Source: a candidate division SR1 bacterium
GTDB taxonomy: Bacteria; Patescibacteriota; Gracilibacteria; Absconditabacterales; Absconditicoccaceae
Length of the DNA: 7,440 nucleotides
Direction of reading: 5' to 3'
Assembly (NCBI GenBank): GCA_002746475.1
Contig: PDOX01000017.1
Coordinates: forward strand, 1-7,440
The first letter of the stretch is position 1, and each line of letters opens with the position of its first letter. Shown here in pieces: positions 7,186 to 7,440 of the stretch. The translations under genes and the position numbers were made by a program. The notes below the pieces were generated by a model. It worked only from the letters and a program-made list of their open reading frames with translations. It had not been told where the DNA came from and did not search any database.

Positions 7186-7440
7186 ATGGATTCGTTAACG
7201 CTTAAAAAAAAATGGAATGATTTTTGGCTTGCTAAGGCGCATAAGGTTTTGCCAGAGGCTTCGTTATTGGCAGACAAAACTGCTGGAACTTCGTTGTTTA
7301 ATGTTGCGGGAATGCAACAGTTGATTCCCTATCTGATGGGGAAAAAACATGACTTGGGAACGAGATTGTTTAATATTCAAAGATGTGTGAGAACCGTAGA
7401 TATTGATGAAGTTGGAGATGAAAGTCATCTTACTTTTTTT
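7186..7440 (+). CDS. alaS: alanyl-tRNA synthetase, N-terminal part, cut by the window end
   Basis: The first 85 residues of AlaRS are present, the enzyme that charges tRNA-Ala in the cytoplasm. They cover the start of the class II catalytic core: LTLKKKWNDFWLAKAHKVLPEASLL, here identified by its FxxxxHxxLPxASL pattern, followed by SLFNVAGMQQLIPYLMG (motif 1 region), KKHDLGTRLFNIQRCVR (motif 2 strand with the R-C-V-R pair) and DIDEVGDESHLTFF. The tail matches the family's R-C-V/I-R...EVG...H-TFFEM signature, which would continue just past the edge. The variant with PYLMGKKHxLG and VDIDEVGDESHLTFF is typical of CPR enzymes rather than of E. coli. The ATG at 7186 starts a frame that stays open to the edge. 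There is no Shine-Dalgarno. The gap from the upstream gene is 107 bases with no clear terminator. The glycines seen are all GGN. Confidence 0.95.
   Translation, partial: MDSLTLKKKWNDFWLAKAHKVLPEASLLADKTAGTSLFNVAGMQQLIPYLMGKKHDLGTRLFNIQRCVRTVDIDEVGDESHLTFF

Overview
The window reads as a chromosomal piece of a Gracilibacteria/Absconditabacteria (BD1-5/SR1) type bacterium, a Patescibacteria/CPR lineage in which UGA is translated as glycine (genetic code 25). The DNA is very AT-rich. Read with the standard code, most genes break into short ORFs. Each break in the recognisable genes is a single in-frame TGA, and the pieces rejoin in the same frame. The clearest proof is the WecG/TagA/CpsF glycosyltransferase at 4106-4930, where two adjacent TGA codons supply both glycines of the family's V-G-G-x-x-D-F signature. 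TGG is used for Trp, so a Trp reading does not fit. All coordinates below use TGA = Gly, with TAA/TAG as stops.

Layout. (1) 112-965, plus strand: a probable operon of a short ribosome hibernation factor (hpf/raiA) and the transcript-cleavage factor greA, closed by a strong hairpin terminator that can serve both strands. (2) 1057-3460, minus strand: two lineage-specific genes converging on greA. One encodes a 318-aa membrane-anchored extracytoplasmic protein and the other a 453-aa Lys-rich, apparently cytoplasmic protein, and neither has a recognised function. (3) 3461-4105: 645 bases without a gene. Its centre, about 3600-3885, is packed with helices whose G-U pairs favour a plus-strand RNA. 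A TATAAT box lies upstream and a hairpin/T-tract terminator downstream. It matches no RNA family I can recognise and is the best candidate here for something undescribed. (4) 4106-7440, plus strand: a cell-envelope glycosyltransferase, a 687-aa single-pass membrane protein of unknown function with 12 TGA glycines, and the 5' end of a CPR-type alaS that runs off the window.

How the genes relate. hpf and greA belong to translation/transcription stress handling and alaS to translation. The glycosyltransferase and the two membrane-anchored proteins point to the cell envelope. No mobile element, CRISPR array or tRNA was seen. TGA-Gly codons are absent from hpf, greA and the visible part of alaS but make up about half of the glycines in some of the lineage-specific genes.
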